Assembly (NCBI GenBank): GCA_049611805.1
Contig: JBMZAX010000008.1
Span: forward strand, 1 to 64,000
Reading direction: 5' to 3'
Length of the DNA stretch: 64,000 bases
DNA from: UBA7378 sp049611805
Lineage (GTDB): Bacteria > Pseudomonadota > Alphaproteobacteria > RS24
Position 1 is the first letter of the stretch; each line of letters opens with the position of its first letter. Of the stretch, positions 7,618 to 17,147 are shown piece by piece. The translations under genes were made by a program, and so were the position numbers. The notes beneath the pieces are model-generated. The model saw only the letters and a list, made by a program, of their open reading frames with translations. It was not told the origin of the DNA and ran no database searches.

Positions 7618-8814
7618 ATGTCGGCGCAATCAAAACCCCCGGTGCAGGACGACCGCAAATTTACCATTAATTTCGGCCCGCAACACCCGGCTGCGCATGG
7701 CGTGTTGCGGCTGGTGATGGATTTGGACGGCGAGCGCGTCGAGCGCATTGACCCGCATATCGGCCTGTTGCATCGCGGCACGGAAAAACTGATCGAACAC
7801 AAAACCTATCTGCAATCGGTGCCTTATTTCGACCGTTTGGACTATGTCGCGCCGATGAACCAGGAACATGCTTTTGCACTCGCCGTTGAACGCATGCTGG
7901 GTCTCGATGTGCCGCGGCGCGGGCAATATATTCGTGTGCTGTATTGCGAGATTGGCCGCATTCTGAGCCATCTTCTGAACATCACAACGCAGGCCCTTGA
8001 TGTCGGCGCGCTGACGCCGCCGCTTTGGGGCTTTGAAGAGCGCGAAAAGCTGATGATTTTTTATGAGCGCGCCTGCGGTGCCCGCCTGCATGCGGCTTAT
8101 TTCCGTCCCGGCGGTGTGCATCAGGATTTGCCGGAAGATTTGCTGCAGGATATTTACGATTTTTGCGACCCGTTTCTTGAGGTCATGGACGATATTGAAG
8201 GCCTGCTGACCGAAAACCGCATTTTCAAACAACGCAATGTCGATATTGGCGTGGTGTCGACAGAGGATGTGATGACATGGGGGCTGACCGGCGTTATGGC
8301 GCGCGGGTCGGGGCTGGCGTGGGATTTGCGCCGGTCGCAACCTTACGAAGCCTATAATGATTTCAAATTCAATATTCCGATCGGCAAAAACGGTGATTGC
8401 TATGACCGCTATCTGGTGCGGGTCGAGGAGTGTCGCGAGTCGGTGCGCATTATGAGGCAGTGCATTGAGAACATGCCCGACGGCCCGATTTCTTCGGCTG
8501 ACGGCAAGGTCGTGCCGCCCAAACGCGCCGAGATGAAGCAATCTATGGAAGCCTTGATCCATCATTTCAAGCTGTACACGGAAGGCTATCACGTGCCCGC
8601 CGGTGAGGTTTACGCCGCGGTGGAAGCGCCCAAGGGCGAGTTTGGCGTGTATCTGGTGGCCGACGGTTCCAACAAGCCCTATCGCTGCAAAATCCGCGCG
8701 CCGGGCTATGCGCATTTGCAGGCGTTGGACCATTTGTGCCGCGACCATATGCTGCCGGATGTTTCGGCCATTTTGGGGTCGATGGATATCGTGTTCGGGG
8801 AGGTTGACCGATGA
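7618..8814 (+). CDS. nuoD: NADH-quinone oxidoreductase subunit D
   Basis: 49-kDa-type subunit (398 aa) that together with NuoB forms the quinone-binding cavity; it is evolutionarily a [NiFe] hydrogenase large subunit without the metal. FTINFGPQHPAAHGVLRL at the N-terminus carries the quinone-site His, and LLHRGTEKLIEHKTY and the C-terminal GSMDIVFGEVDR are canonical. The start lies 5 bases after the nuoC stop. It overlaps nuoE by 4 bases (ATGA), which implies coupled translation. Confidence 0.98.
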   Translation: MSAQSKPPVQDDRKFTINFGPQHPAAHGVLRLVMDLDGERVERIDPHIGLLHRGTEKLIEHKTYLQSVPYFDRLDYVAPMNQEHAFALAVERMLGLDVPRRGQYIRVLYCEIGRILSHLLNITTQALDVGALTPPLWGFEEREKLMIFYERACGARLHAAYFRPGGVHQDLPEDLLQDIYDFCDPFLEVMDDIEGLLTENRIFKQRNVDIGVVSTEDVMTWGLTGVMARGSGLAWDLRRSQPYEAYNDFKFNIPIGKNGDCYDRYLVRVEECRESVRIMRQCIENMPDGPISSADGKVVPPKRAEMKQSMEALIHHFKLYTEGYHVPAGEVYAAVEAPKGEFGVYLVADGSNKPYRCKIRAPGYAHLQALDHLCRDHMLPDVSAILGSMDIVFGEVDR

Positions 8815-9410
8815 GTGTGCGTCGCCTCCACGAAAACCAACCGGACAGTTTCGCCTTTACCCAAGAGAATATGGATTGGGCCGCAACCCAGATTGCCAAA
8901 TATCCCGAAGGCCGTCAGGCCAGCGCCGTCTTGCCGCTATTGTGGCAGGCTCAGAAGCAGGGTGGCGGTTGGCTGTCGGAACCGGCCATTCGTTGCGTCG
9001 CCGACATGCTCGACATGCCCTATATGCGCGCGCTTGAGGTCGCAACCTTTTATTCGATGTTCAACCTGTCGCCGGTGGGCGCGTATTTCGTTCAATTATG
9101 CGGCACCACGCCGTGCTGGTTGCGCGGGGCGGATGATTTGAAAGCCGTATGCCGGAAGCAAATTGGCGAGCCCGGCGATATTTCCGAAGACGGCAAGCTG
9201 AGCTGGATCGAGGTTGAGTGCCTCGGCGCGTGCGTCAATGCGCCGATGGTGCAGATCAATGATGATTTTTACGAAGATCTGACAGCCGATACGTTTGAAC
9301 GGCTCTTGGAAGATTTGCGTCACGGGCGCAATGTGGTGACGGGGCCGCAAAACGGGCGGCAAGCCTCGGCACCCGAAGGCGGCCCGACTGTGTTGAAAGG
9401 CAATATGTGA
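8811..9410 (+). CDS. nuoE: NADH-quinone oxidoreductase subunit E
   Basis: 24-kDa-type subunit (199 aa) carrying [2Fe-2S] cluster N1a in the NADH-dehydrogenase module. Ligands are the CGTTPCWLRG pair and the ECLGACVNAP pair. The helical N-terminal part (FTQENMDWAATQIAKYPEGRQASAVLPLLWQAQ) is typical. An extension after the core (about 170-199, Gly/Pro-rich) is found in many alphaproteobacteria. ATGA overlap with nuoD and a one-base TGATG overlap with nuoF. Confidence 0.97.
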   Translation: MSVRRLHENQPDSFAFTQENMDWAATQIAKYPEGRQASAVLPLLWQAQKQGGGWLSEPAIRCVADMLDMPYMRALEVATFYSMFNLSPVGAYFVQLCGTTPCWLRGADDLKAVCRKQIGEPGDISEDGKLSWIEVECLGACVNAPMVQINDDFYEDLTADTFERLLEDLRHGRNVVTGPQNGRQASAPEGGPTVLKGNM

Positions 9411-10693
9411 TGTTACGCGACGAAGATCGTATCTTTACCAATATTTACGGCTTTCACGGTGCCGATTTGGCGGCGGCGAAGTCGCGGGGCGATTGGGACA
9501 ATACGGCTGACCTTATCAAAAAGGGTCGTGACTGGGTGATCGACGAGGTGAAAAACTCCGGTCTGCGCGGCCGTGGCGGTGCCGGTTTCCCGACCGGTCT
9601 GAAATGGTCTTTCATGCCGAAGGAAAATGACGGCCGCCCGCATTATCTGGTCGTCAATGCCGACGAGTCCGAGCCGGGCACATGCAAAGACCGCGATATC
9701 ATGCGCCACGAGCCGCATAAATTGCTGGAAGGGTGCCTGCTGGCCGGTTTCGCGATGGGCGCGCATGCTTGTTATATTTACGTGCGCGGTGAGTTTGTGC
9801 GCGAGCGCGAAGCTCTGCAACGCGCGGTCGATGAAGCCTATGCTGACGGGCTGTTGGGCAAAGATGCGGCAGGTTCCGGCTGGGCCTATGACATTTACGT
9901 GCATCACGGGGCGGGTGCGTATATTTGCGGCGAGGAAACCGCGCTCATTGAAAGCCTTGAAGGCAAAAAGGGTATGCCGCGGCTGAAACCGCCATTTCCG
10001 GCAAATGTCGGGCTCTATGGCTGCCCGACCACGGTCAATAATGTTGAAAGCATTGCGGTGGCACCGACCATTTGCCGGCGCGGGTCAAGCTGGTTTGCGG
10101 GGCTGGGGCGCGAAGGCAATACCGGCACCAAGCTGTTCTGTATTTCGGGCCATGTAAACCGCCCGTGCAATGTGGAAGAGGAAATGGGCATTCCGCTGAA
10201 GGAATTGCTGGAAAAACATGCCGGTGGTGTGCGCGGCGGATGGGACAATTTGCTGGCCGTTATTCCGGGCGGCTCTTCCGTGCCGCTTCTGCCGAAGGAA
10301 ATTTGCGACACGGTGTTGATGGATTTTGACAGCCTGAAAGACGTGCAGTCGGGACTGGGCACGGCGGGTGTGATTGTCATGGACAAATCAACCGATATCG
10401 TCAAAGCGATTGCGCGCATTTCGCATTTTTACAAACATGAAAGCTGCGGGCAGTGTACGCCGTGCCGCGAGGGCACGGGCTGGATGTGGCGCGTCATGGA
10501 ACGCTTGGCTTCGGGGCAGGCCCAGCCGCGCGAAATCGACATGCTGTTGCAGGTCACCAAGCAGATTGAAGGCCACACCATTTGCGCGCTGGGCGACGCG
10601 GCGGCGTGGCCGGTGCAGGGGCTCATCCGGCATTTCCGCCCGGTGATTGAGGCGCGCCTTGAAGAAGGCCGGACCGCGGAGGCTGCCGAATGA
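9410..10693 (+). CDS. nuoF: NADH-quinone oxidoreductase subunit F (NADH/FMN-binding)
   Basis: 51-kDa subunit (427 aa) that binds NADH and FMN and holds [4Fe-4S] cluster N3. GLRGRGGAGFPTGLKW is the nucleotide/FMN loop, YLVVNADESEPGTCKDR a second flavin segment, and the N3 ligands are ESCGQCTPCREG plus the later TICALGD cysteine. The ATG at 9410 overlaps the nuoE stop by one base; a GTG three bases earlier would add one residue. Confidence 0.98.
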   Translation: MLRDEDRIFTNIYGFHGADLAAAKSRGDWDNTADLIKKGRDWVIDEVKNSGLRGRGGAGFPTGLKWSFMPKENDGRPHYLVVNADESEPGTCKDRDIMRHEPHKLLEGCLLAGFAMGAHACYIYVRGEFVREREALQRAVDEAYADGLLGKDAAGSGWAYDIYVHHGAGAYICGEETALIESLEGKKGMPRLKPPFPANVGLYGCPTTVNNVESIAVAPTICRRGSSWFAGLGREGNTGTKLFCISGHVNRPCNVEEEMGIPLKELLEKHAGGVRGGWDNLLAVIPGGSSVPLLPKEICDTVLMDFDSLKDVQSGLGTAGVIVMDKSTDIVKAIARISHFYKHESCGQCTPCREGTGWMWRVMERLASGQAQPREIDMLLQVTKQIEGHTICALGDAAAWPVQGLIRHFRPVIEARLEEGRTAEAAE

Positions 10694-12768
10694 GTGATCG
10701 CGTGAACGTAACCGTTGACGGCATTGCCGTTGAGGTCGAGCCGGGCACGACCATTTTGCAGGCTTGCGAGGAAGCGGGCGTTGAAATTCCACGCTTTTGC
10801 TATCACGAGCGTTTGTCGGTTGCCGGCAATTGCCGCATGTGCCTTGTCGAGGTTGAAAAAGCGCCCAAGCCCGTCGCCAGCTGTGCCATGCCGGTTGCCC
10901 CCGATATGGTGGTCAACACCCAGAGCGAAAGCGTGAAGTCTGCGCGCGAAGGCGTGATGGAGTTTTTGCTGATCAACCACCCGCTCGATTGCCCGATTTG
11001 CGATCAGGGCGGCGAGTGTGACTTGCAGGATCAGGCGCTGGGCTATGGCGTCGATTCGAGCCGCTTTGAAGACAATAAGCGTGCCGTCGAGGAAAAGGAA
11101 ATGGGCCCGCTGGTCAAAACCGTCATGACGCGGTGCATTCACTGCACGCGCTGTGTGCGCTTTGCGACGGAAGTTGCCGGTGTGCCGGAAATCGGTGCGA
11201 TTGGGCGCGGCGAGGATATGGAAATCACCACCTATCTTGAGGCGTCGCTGGAAAGCGAAATGTCGGGCAATGTCATTGACCTGTGCCCGGTCGGTGCGCT
11301 GACCTCCAAGCCCTATGCCTTTACCGCGCGCCCCTGGGAATTGCGCAAAACCGAAACCATTGATGCAATGGATGCGGTGGGCAGCAATATTCGCGTGGAT
11401 GTGCGCGGGCGCGAAGTTATGCGGATTTTGCCGCGCGACCATGAGGCGGTGAACGAGGAATGGCTGTCCGACAAATCGCGCTTTGTCTGGGACGGGTTGA
11501 ACACCCAGCGCCTCGACCGGCCCTATTTGCGCGTTGACGATAAATTGCAGGCGGCAGACTGGCAAAGCGCGTTTGATGCGATTGCCGCGCGCCTTAAAGC
11601 CGGTTCGGGGCAGGTGGCGGCGCTTGCCGGCGACCTTGTATGCACCGAAGGGCAATTTGCCTTGAAATCGCTGATGGAAAAGCTGGGCAGTCCGCATCTT
11701 GATTGTCGTCAGGATGGTGCCAAGCTGTCGGGCCCGCGCGCGAATTATCTGTTCAATACCGGCATTGCCGGCATTGAGGATGCCGATGCGCTGTTGCTGA
11801 TCGGCACAAATCCGCGCCTTGAAGCGGCTGTGTTGAACGCGCGTATTCGCAAGCGTTGGTTGGCCGGCAATTTCCCCATTGCCGCAATCGGCCAGCCGAC
11901 CGATTTGACCTATGACGCCGAATTTATCGGTGCCGGGCCGCAAACGCTCAAAGAGCTTGTCGAAGGCAAGCACGGCTTTGCCGATATATTGGCGAAAGCC
12001 GCGCGTCCCATGCTGATTTTGGGGCAGGGCGCACTGGCGCGCGCCGATGGCGCAGGCATATTCGCTCAAGCCCTCGCGCTGGCGGAAAAAACCGGCATGA
12101 TTTCGGATGGCTGGAACGGGTTTAATGTGCTGCACACCGCCGCTTCACGCGTCGGCGGCATGGATGTCGGGTTTTTGCCCGGCGATGGCGGGCGCGACCG
12201 CGACGGCATAATTGAGGGGTGCAAATCCGGCGATATTTCGACGGTCATTCTTTACGGTGCCGATGAAATAGACCGCGCCGAACTGGGCGATGCGTTTGTC
12301 ATTTATGTCGGCAGCCATGGCGACCGTGGCGCGCATGGCGCGGATGTGATTTTGCCGGCCGCGGCCTATACCGAAAAACAGGCGATTTTCGTGAACACGG
12401 AAGGCCGCGCGCAAATGAGCGAGCGGGCGGCGTTTCCGCCCGGAGATGCGCGCGAAGACTGGAAGATTTTCCGCGCGCTGTCCGACAGCTTGGGCGCGAC
12501 ACTTGAGTTTGACACGGTGGATGCGTTGCGCACGGCCATGTTCGCGCACGCCCCGCAATTGGCGCATCTGGACGAGCGGGTGCCCGCAGGCGCGCCCGAA
12601 AAGCCGGTCGCGGATGTAACCGATTTGGACGCGGCGGCGTTTGCACCGGCGGTCACGGATTATTATTTCACCAATCCGATTGCGCGCGCATCGGCAACCA
12701 TGGCGGCTTGCGCCGAAGCCAAGCGCGAACGCGCCAAAGCTATTGGCGGGACTGGAACCGATGGATAA
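10690..12768 (+). CDS. nuoG: NADH-quinone oxidoreductase subunit G
   Basis: 75-kDa-type subunit (692 aa), the main electron wire of the peripheral arm. The N-terminal 2Fe-2S ferredoxin domain has CYHERLSVAGNCRMC and a later Cys. Next come the His/Cys-ligated cluster (HPLDCPICDQGGECDLQD) and a 4Fe-4S domain with CIHCTRCVRF and LCPVGAL. The rest is a molybdopterin-oxidoreductase-like fold that binds no molybdenum in complex I. ATGA overlap with nuoF; its 3' end overlaps nuoH by 8 bases. Confidence 0.98.
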   Translation: MSDRVNVTVDGIAVEVEPGTTILQACEEAGVEIPRFCYHERLSVAGNCRMCLVEVEKAPKPVASCAMPVAPDMVVNTQSESVKSAREGVMEFLLINHPLDCPICDQGGECDLQDQALGYGVDSSRFEDNKRAVEEKEMGPLVKTVMTRCIHCTRCVRFATEVAGVPEIGAIGRGEDMEITTYLEASLESEMSGNVIDLCPVGALTSKPYAFTARPWELRKTETIDAMDAVGSNIRVDVRGREVMRILPRDHEAVNEEWLSDKSRFVWDGLNTQRLDRPYLRVDDKLQAADWQSAFDAIAARLKAGSGQVAALAGDLVCTEGQFALKSLMEKLGSPHLDCRQDGAKLSGPRANYLFNTGIAGIEDADALLLIGTNPRLEAAVLNARIRKRWLAGNFPIAAIGQPTDLTYDAEFIGAGPQTLKELVEGKHGFADILAKAARPMLILGQGALARADGAGIFAQALALAEKTGMISDGWNGFNVLHTAASRVGGMDVGFLPGDGGRDRDGIIEGCKSGDISTVILYGADEIDRAELGDAFVIYVGSHGDRGAHGADVILPAAAYTEKQAIFVNTEGRAQMSERAAFPPGDAREDWKIFRALSDSLGATLEFDTVDALRTAMFAHAPQLAHLDERVPAGAPEKPVADVTDLDAAAFAPAVTDYYFTNPIARASATMAACAEAKRERAKAIGGTGTDG

Positions 12769-13771
12769 TCTGCTGCTCGAAACTTATATCTGGCCGGCGT
12801 TCCTTGTTGCCGGACACAGCCTGCTTATTCTGGTGGCGCTGTTGTTGTGGCTGGCTTTTTTCATGTATGCCGAGCGCAAAATCTGGGGCGCGGTGCATCT
12901 GCGCCGCGGGCCCAATGTGGTTGGGCCGTTTGGGTTGCTGCAAAGTTTTTCGGATATTCTGAAATATCTTTTCAAGGAAGTTATTTTCCCGACATCATCC
13001 AACAAGGCGGTGTTTTTGCTGGCACCGATTGTGACGCTGTTTCTGGCGCTGAGCGCTTGGGCCGTTATTCCGGTTGCCGAAGGCTGGGCCGTATCGGACA
13101 TTAATGTCGGCATTTTGTATATTTTCGCCATTTCATCGCTGGGTGTTTACGGGGTGATTATGGGCGGCTGGGCGTCCAACTCGAAATATCCGTTTCTGGG
13201 GGCGCTGCGCTCGGCGGCGCAAATGGTGTCTTATGAGGTTTCCATCGGGCTGGTGATAATCACCGTGCTGCTTTGCGTCGGTTCGTTGAACCTGACGGAT
13301 ATTGTCATGGCACAGCAGACCGTGTGGTTTGCCATTCCGCTGTTTCCGATGTTTGTGATTTTCTTCATTTCCGCGCTGGCCGAGACCAATCGGCCGCCTT
13401 TTGACCTGCCCGAAGCCGAAAGCGAGCTGGTGGCGGGTTTCATGACCGAATATTCCTCGACGCCTTATGTCGTCTTCATGATCGGCGAACTTGCCAATAT
13501 CGTGCTGATGTGTGCCATGACGACAATATTGTTTCTGGGCGGCTGGCTGCCGCCCTTCGATGTTGCGCCGTTTAACTGGGTGCCGGGCGTTGTGTGGTTC
13601 TTGCTGAAAATGACCTTCATGTGTTTCATGTTTTCAATGGTGAAGGCCATTGTGCCGCGCTATCGCTATGACCAGCTGATGCGCCTCGGGTGGAAGGTTT
13701 TCCTGCCGATCTCGCTTTTCTGGGTGGTGTTGACGGCCGGTGTCATCCAGTATTTCGGACTGGCAGGATAA
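12761..13771 (+). CDS. nuoH: NADH-quinone oxidoreductase subunit H
   Basis: Membrane subunit (336 aa, about eight transmembrane helices) forming the mouth of the quinone tunnel and linking the peripheral and membrane arms. Conserved: YAERKIWGAVHLRRGPNVVGPFGLLQ, and the glutamate-rich loop ALAETNRPPFDLPEAESELVAGFMTEYSS. The ATG at 12761 lies inside the end of nuoG (8-base overlap); the longer open frame from 12641 is a frame shadow of nuoG. Confidence 0.98.
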   Translation: MDNLLLETYIWPAFLVAGHSLLILVALLLWLAFFMYAERKIWGAVHLRRGPNVVGPFGLLQSFSDILKYLFKEVIFPTSSNKAVFLLAPIVTLFLALSAWAVIPVAEGWAVSDINVGILYIFAISSLGVYGVIMGGWASNSKYPFLGALRSAAQMVSYEVSIGLVIITVLLCVGSLNLTDIVMAQQTVWFAIPLFPMFVIFFISALAETNRPPFDLPEAESELVAGFMTEYSSTPYVVFMIGELANIVLMCAMTTILFLGGWLPPFDVAPFNWVPGVVWFLLKMTFMCFMFSMVKAIVPRYRYDQLMRLGWKVFLPISLFWVVLTAGVIQYFGLAG

Positions 13772-13785
13772 GAGGGGGATAGACG

Positions 13786-14277
13786 ATGGCTTGGTTGGAT
13801 CGAACAGCGCGCGAACTCTTTCTCGCCGAATTTGTCTCGGCTTTCGGGCTGGCAATGCGCTATTTCTTCAAGCAGAAACTCACGGTCAATTATCCGTATG
13901 AAAAAGGCCCGCTGTCCCCGCGCTTTCGCGGCGAACATGCTTTGCGCCGCTACCCCAACGGGCAGGAACGCTGCATCGCCTGCAAACTTTGCGAAGCCGT
14001 GTGCCCGGCCCAAGCCATTACCATTGAGGCGGGCCCGCGCAATAATGACGGCACGCGGCGCACGGTGCGCTATGACATTGACATGGTGAAGTGCATTTAT
14101 TGCGGCTTTTGTCAGGAAGCGTGTCCGGTCGATGCGATTGTGGAAGGCCCGAATTTCGAATTTGCGACCGAGACCCGCGAGGAACTGATTTATGACAAGC
14201 AGAAACTTCTGGAGAACGGCGACCGGTGGGAGATCGAAATTGCCAAAAACATTGAACTCGACGCGCCCTACAGATAA
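13786..14277 (+). CDS. nuoI: NADH-quinone oxidoreductase subunit I
   Basis: TYKY-type ferredoxin subunit (163 aa) with two [4Fe-4S] clusters, N6a and N6b, joining NuoG to NuoB. Two complete motifs are visible: CIACKLCEAVCP and CIYCGFCQEACP. The N-terminal amphipathic part lies on the membrane arm, and the start (MAWLDRTARELFLAEF) matches the alphaproteobacterial form. GGGGG precedes the ATG. Confidence 0.98.
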   Translation: MAWLDRTARELFLAEFVSAFGLAMRYFFKQKLTVNYPYEKGPLSPRFRGEHALRRYPNGQERCIACKLCEAVCPAQAITIEAGPRNNDGTRRTVRYDIDMVKCIYCGFCQEACPVDAIVEGPNFEFATETREELIYDKQKLLENGDRWEIEIAKNIELDAPYR

Positions 14278-14289
14278 ACAGAACATCCA

Positions 14290-14895
14290 ATGACCCTGAC
14301 AGCCCTTGCATTTTATCTGTTCGCAACAGTTTCCGTTGCCAGCGCCTTTATGGTGATTTCGGCGCGCAATCCGGTTTACTCGGTCTTGTTTCTCATTTTG
14401 ACCTTTTTCAATTCCGCCGGCCTGTTTGTGCTGATGGGGGCGGAATTTCTCGCCATGATTTTGGTGGTGGTTTATGTCGGCGCCGTTGCGGTGCTGTTTT
14501 TGTTTGTCGTCATGATGCTGGATATTGATTTTGCCGAGCTGAATGAAGGCTTCCTGCAATATATGCCGATCGGCGCGACCATCGGCCTGATTTTGCTGCT
14601 TGAGCTGCTGCTGATTTTCGGTGCCTCGACCCGGCTGGTCAGCCAGAGCGCACTGCCGCAGGCAACGCCCGAAGGCATGACCAATGCCGAGGCTATCGGG
14701 CGGGTTTTGTATACTGATTATATCTATTATTTTCAGGCCGCCGGAGCCGTGCTGCTGGTCGCCATGATCGGTGCCATTGTGCTGACACTCGTCAAATCCG
14801 AAAACCCCCGCCGGCAAAGCATCGCCGCGCAAAACGCGCGCAGGCGTGAAGACGGGGTGGAGCTTGTCGATATCGAGCCCGGACAGGGGCTTTAG
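14290..14895 (+). CDS. nuoJ: NADH-quinone oxidoreductase subunit J
   Basis: Membrane-arm subunit (201 aa, five transmembrane helices). The pi-bulge helix region GAEFLAMILVVVYVGAVAVLFLFVVMML is clear; this helix changes conformation in the catalytic cycle. The C-terminus is a charged tail with an RRQ/RR-rich stretch. It begins 12 bases after nuoI. Confidence 0.96.
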   Translation: MTLTALAFYLFATVSVASAFMVISARNPVYSVLFLILTFFNSAGLFVLMGAEFLAMILVVVYVGAVAVLFLFVVMMLDIDFAELNEGFLQYMPIGATIGLILLLELLLIFGASTRLVSQSALPQATPEGMTNAEAIGRVLYTDYIYYFQAAGAVLLVAMIGAIVLTLVKSENPRRQSIAAQNARRREDGVELVDIEPGQGL

Positions 14896-14904
14896 GGGGG
14901 CGTG

Positions 14905-15213
14905 ATGGAAATCGGATTGAACCATTATCTGACGCTGGCCGCCATTTTGTTCACAATCGGCGTGTTCGGCATATTTTTGAACCGCAAGAATGTGATCGTC
15001 ATTTTAATGTCCATCGAACTGATGCTGTTGGCGGTCAACATCAACCTCGTTGCGTTTTCGGCCTTTCTGGGCGATCTCGTCGGGCAGGTGTTCGCGCTGC
15101 TGGTGTTAACGGTCGCGGCGGGGGAGGCGGCCATCGGTCTGGCAATCCTCGTCGTGTATTTCCGCAACAGAGGCGGCATTGCGGTTGAAGATGTCAGCCA
15201 GATGAAAGGCTAG
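14905..15213 (+). CDS. nuoK: NADH-quinone oxidoreductase subunit K
   Basis: Small antiporter-like membrane subunit (102 aa, three helices). The conserved membrane glutamates lie in ILMSIELMLLAVNINLV and VLTVAAGEAAIGLAILV, which form part of the proton path. The ATG at 14905 follows GGGGGG; a GTG directly before it would add one Met. Confidence 0.97.
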   Translation: MEIGLNHYLTLAAILFTIGVFGIFLNRKNVIVILMSIELMLLAVNINLVAFSAFLGDLVGQVFALLVLTVAAGEAAIGLAILVVYFRNRGGIAVEDVSQMKG

Positions 15214-15215
15214 GG

Positions 15216-17147
15216 ATGTATCAGGCGATAGTATTTTTTCCGTTATTGGGCGCCCTGATCGCCGGGCTTTTCGGGCGTGTGATTGGCGACCGGCCTTCTG
15301 AAATCATTACCACGGCATTGCTTATTCTGTCGGCGCTGATGTCGTGCGTCGCTTTTGTCGATGTCGGCCTCAATGGTGAAACCGAAACCGTTCAGGTGTT
15401 GCAATGGATCCATTCGGGCTCGCTGAATATTGACTGGGTTTTGCGCATCGACACGCTGACCGCCGTGATGCTGGTGGTGGTGACATGCGTGTCGTCAATG
15501 GTTCATGTCTATTCCATCGGCTATATGAGCCATGATACGGCGCGCGCGCGGTTTTTTGCCTATTTGTCGCTGTTCACCTTCATGATGCTGGTGCTGGTGA
15601 CGGCGGATAATTTCGTCCAGTTGTTTTTCGGCTGGGAAGGCGTCGGTCTGGCCTCTTATCTGCTGATCGGTTTCTGGTTCAAAAAGCCGTCGGCAAATGC
15701 CGCGGCAATCAAGGCTTTCGTGGTCAATCGCGTGGGCGATTTCGGCCTTATTCTCGGCATGGCGGCGATTTATTTCACGGTCGGCTCGCTGGAATTTGAC
15801 AATGTGTTTGCGGCGGCCAATGCGCTGGCCGACGGGCAGTTGGAATTCCTCGGCCTTACGCTGCCGGCGCTCACCACGATTTGCCTGTTGCTGTTCATGG
15901 GGGCCATGGGCAAGTCGGCGCAATTTTTGCTGCACACATGGTTGCCCGATGCGATGGAAGGCCCGACACCGGTTTCCGCGCTCATTCATGCGGCCACCAT
16001 GGTGACGGCAGGCATTTTTCTGGTGGCGCGCTGTTCGCCGCTGTTTGAACTCTCACCGACGGCGCTGGCCGTTGTTACGGTTGTTGGTGCGGTGACGGCG
16101 TTTTTCGCGGCAACTGTCGGTCTGGTGCAAAACGATATCAAGCGCGTCATTGCCTATTCGACCTGCTCGCAATTGGGCTATATGTTTGTCGCCCTCGGCG
16201 TCGGTGCCTATCAGGCGGCAATGTTTCATTTGTTCACCCATGCGTTTTTCAAGGCGCTGCTGTTTCTGGGTGCGGGTTCCGTGATTCACGCCATGCAGGA
16301 CGAACAGGACATGCGCAAAATGGGCGGCCTGCGCACATTGGTGCCGGCAAGCTGGTTTGTCATGATTGTCGGCACATTGGCACTGACCGGTTTTCCGCTC
16401 ACGGCCGGTTTCTTCTCCAAAGACGCGATTGTCGAAGCAGCTTATGTCGCGCAAATCGGGCCGCATATGTTTGCCTTCACGCTGCTGGTGGTCGCGGCCC
16501 TGTTTACCTCGTTTTACAGCTGGCGGCTGATTTTCCTGACATTTTACGGGCTGCCGCGCTGCTCGAACGAAACGCTTTCTCATGTGCATGAAAGCCCGCC
16601 TGTGATGCTTGTGCCACTCATTATTCTGGCGCTTGGTGCCTTGTTTGCCGGCTTTACCTTTTATGATTTCTTCATTGGCGACGGGCAGGCGGCCTTCTGG
16701 AGCGGCAGTATTTTCACCGCCGCGGAAAACAATGTGTTGCGCGATCTGCATGACGTGCCCGGATGGGTGAAACTGTCGCCGCTGGTCATGATGTTGGCCG
16801 GTTTCACCCTTGCCTGGGTGATGTATATTCGCCGCCCGACATTGCCGGGCCAACTCGCGACCGAGCATGATCTGGTTTACAAGTTCTTGCTCAACAAATG
16901 GTATTTTGACGAAATTTACAATTTCATCTTTGTGCGTCCGGTAAAATGGCTGGCGCGCCTGTTTTGGAAGGGCGGCGATGGCGCGGTGATTGACGGCTTC
17001 GGCCCCGACGGTATCGCCGCAAGCGTGTTGTATTTCACCCGCCGCGCGGTCGGTCTGCAAACCGGCTTTGTCTATCACTACGCTTTTGCCATGTTGCTCG
17101 GCATTGCCGGGCTGGTGAGCTGGTTCATGCTCACAGGGGGGCAATAA
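15216..17147 (+). CDS. nuoL: NADH-quinone oxidoreductase subunit L
   Basis: Distal antiporter-like proton-pumping subunit (643 aa, about 16 helices with a long lateral helix near the C-terminus). Conserved: LFFGWEGVGLASYLLIGFW with the key Glu, MGKSAQFLLHTWLPDAMEGPTPVSALIHAATMVTAGIF with key Lys and His, and FKALLFLGAGSVIHA. Two bases separate it from nuoK; its stop overlaps the nuoM ATG by one base. Confidence 0.98.
   Translation: MYQAIVFFPLLGALIAGLFGRVIGDRPSEIITTALLILSALMSCVAFVDVGLNGETETVQVLQWIHSGSLNIDWVLRIDTLTAVMLVVVTCVSSMVHVYSIGYMSHDTARARFFAYLSLFTFMMLVLVTADNFVQLFFGWEGVGLASYLLIGFWFKKPSANAAAIKAFVVNRVGDFGLILGMAAIYFTVGSLEFDNVFAAANALADGQLEFLGLTLPALTTICLLLFMGAMGKSAQFLLHTWLPDAMEGPTPVSALIHAATMVTAGIFLVARCSPLFELSPTALAVVTVVGAVTAFFAATVGLVQNDIKRVIAYSTCSQLGYMFVALGVGAYQAAMFHLFTHAFFKALLFLGAGSVIHAMQDEQDMRKMGGLRTLVPASWFVMIVGTLALTGFPLTAGFFSKDAIVEAAYVAQIGPHMFAFTLLVVAALFTSFYSWRLIFLTFYGLPRCSNETLSHVHESPPVMLVPLIILALGALFAGFTFYDFFIGDGQAAFWSGSIFTAAENNVLRDLHDVPGWVKLSPLVMMLAGFTLAWVMYIRRPTLPGQLATEHDLVYKFLLNKWYFDEIYNFIFVRPVKWLARLFWKGGDGAVIDGFGPDGIAASVLYFTRRAVGLQTGFVYHYAFAMLLGIAGLVSWFMLTGGQ

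Noticed and set aside
10429..12135. 568-residue minus-strand frame opposite nuoF and nuoG
   Set aside because: Codon-bias shadow of complex I genes on the other strand; similar long shadows lie opposite proS-lolC (23470-25374), dnaE (28709-30115) and pyrG (56791-58434).
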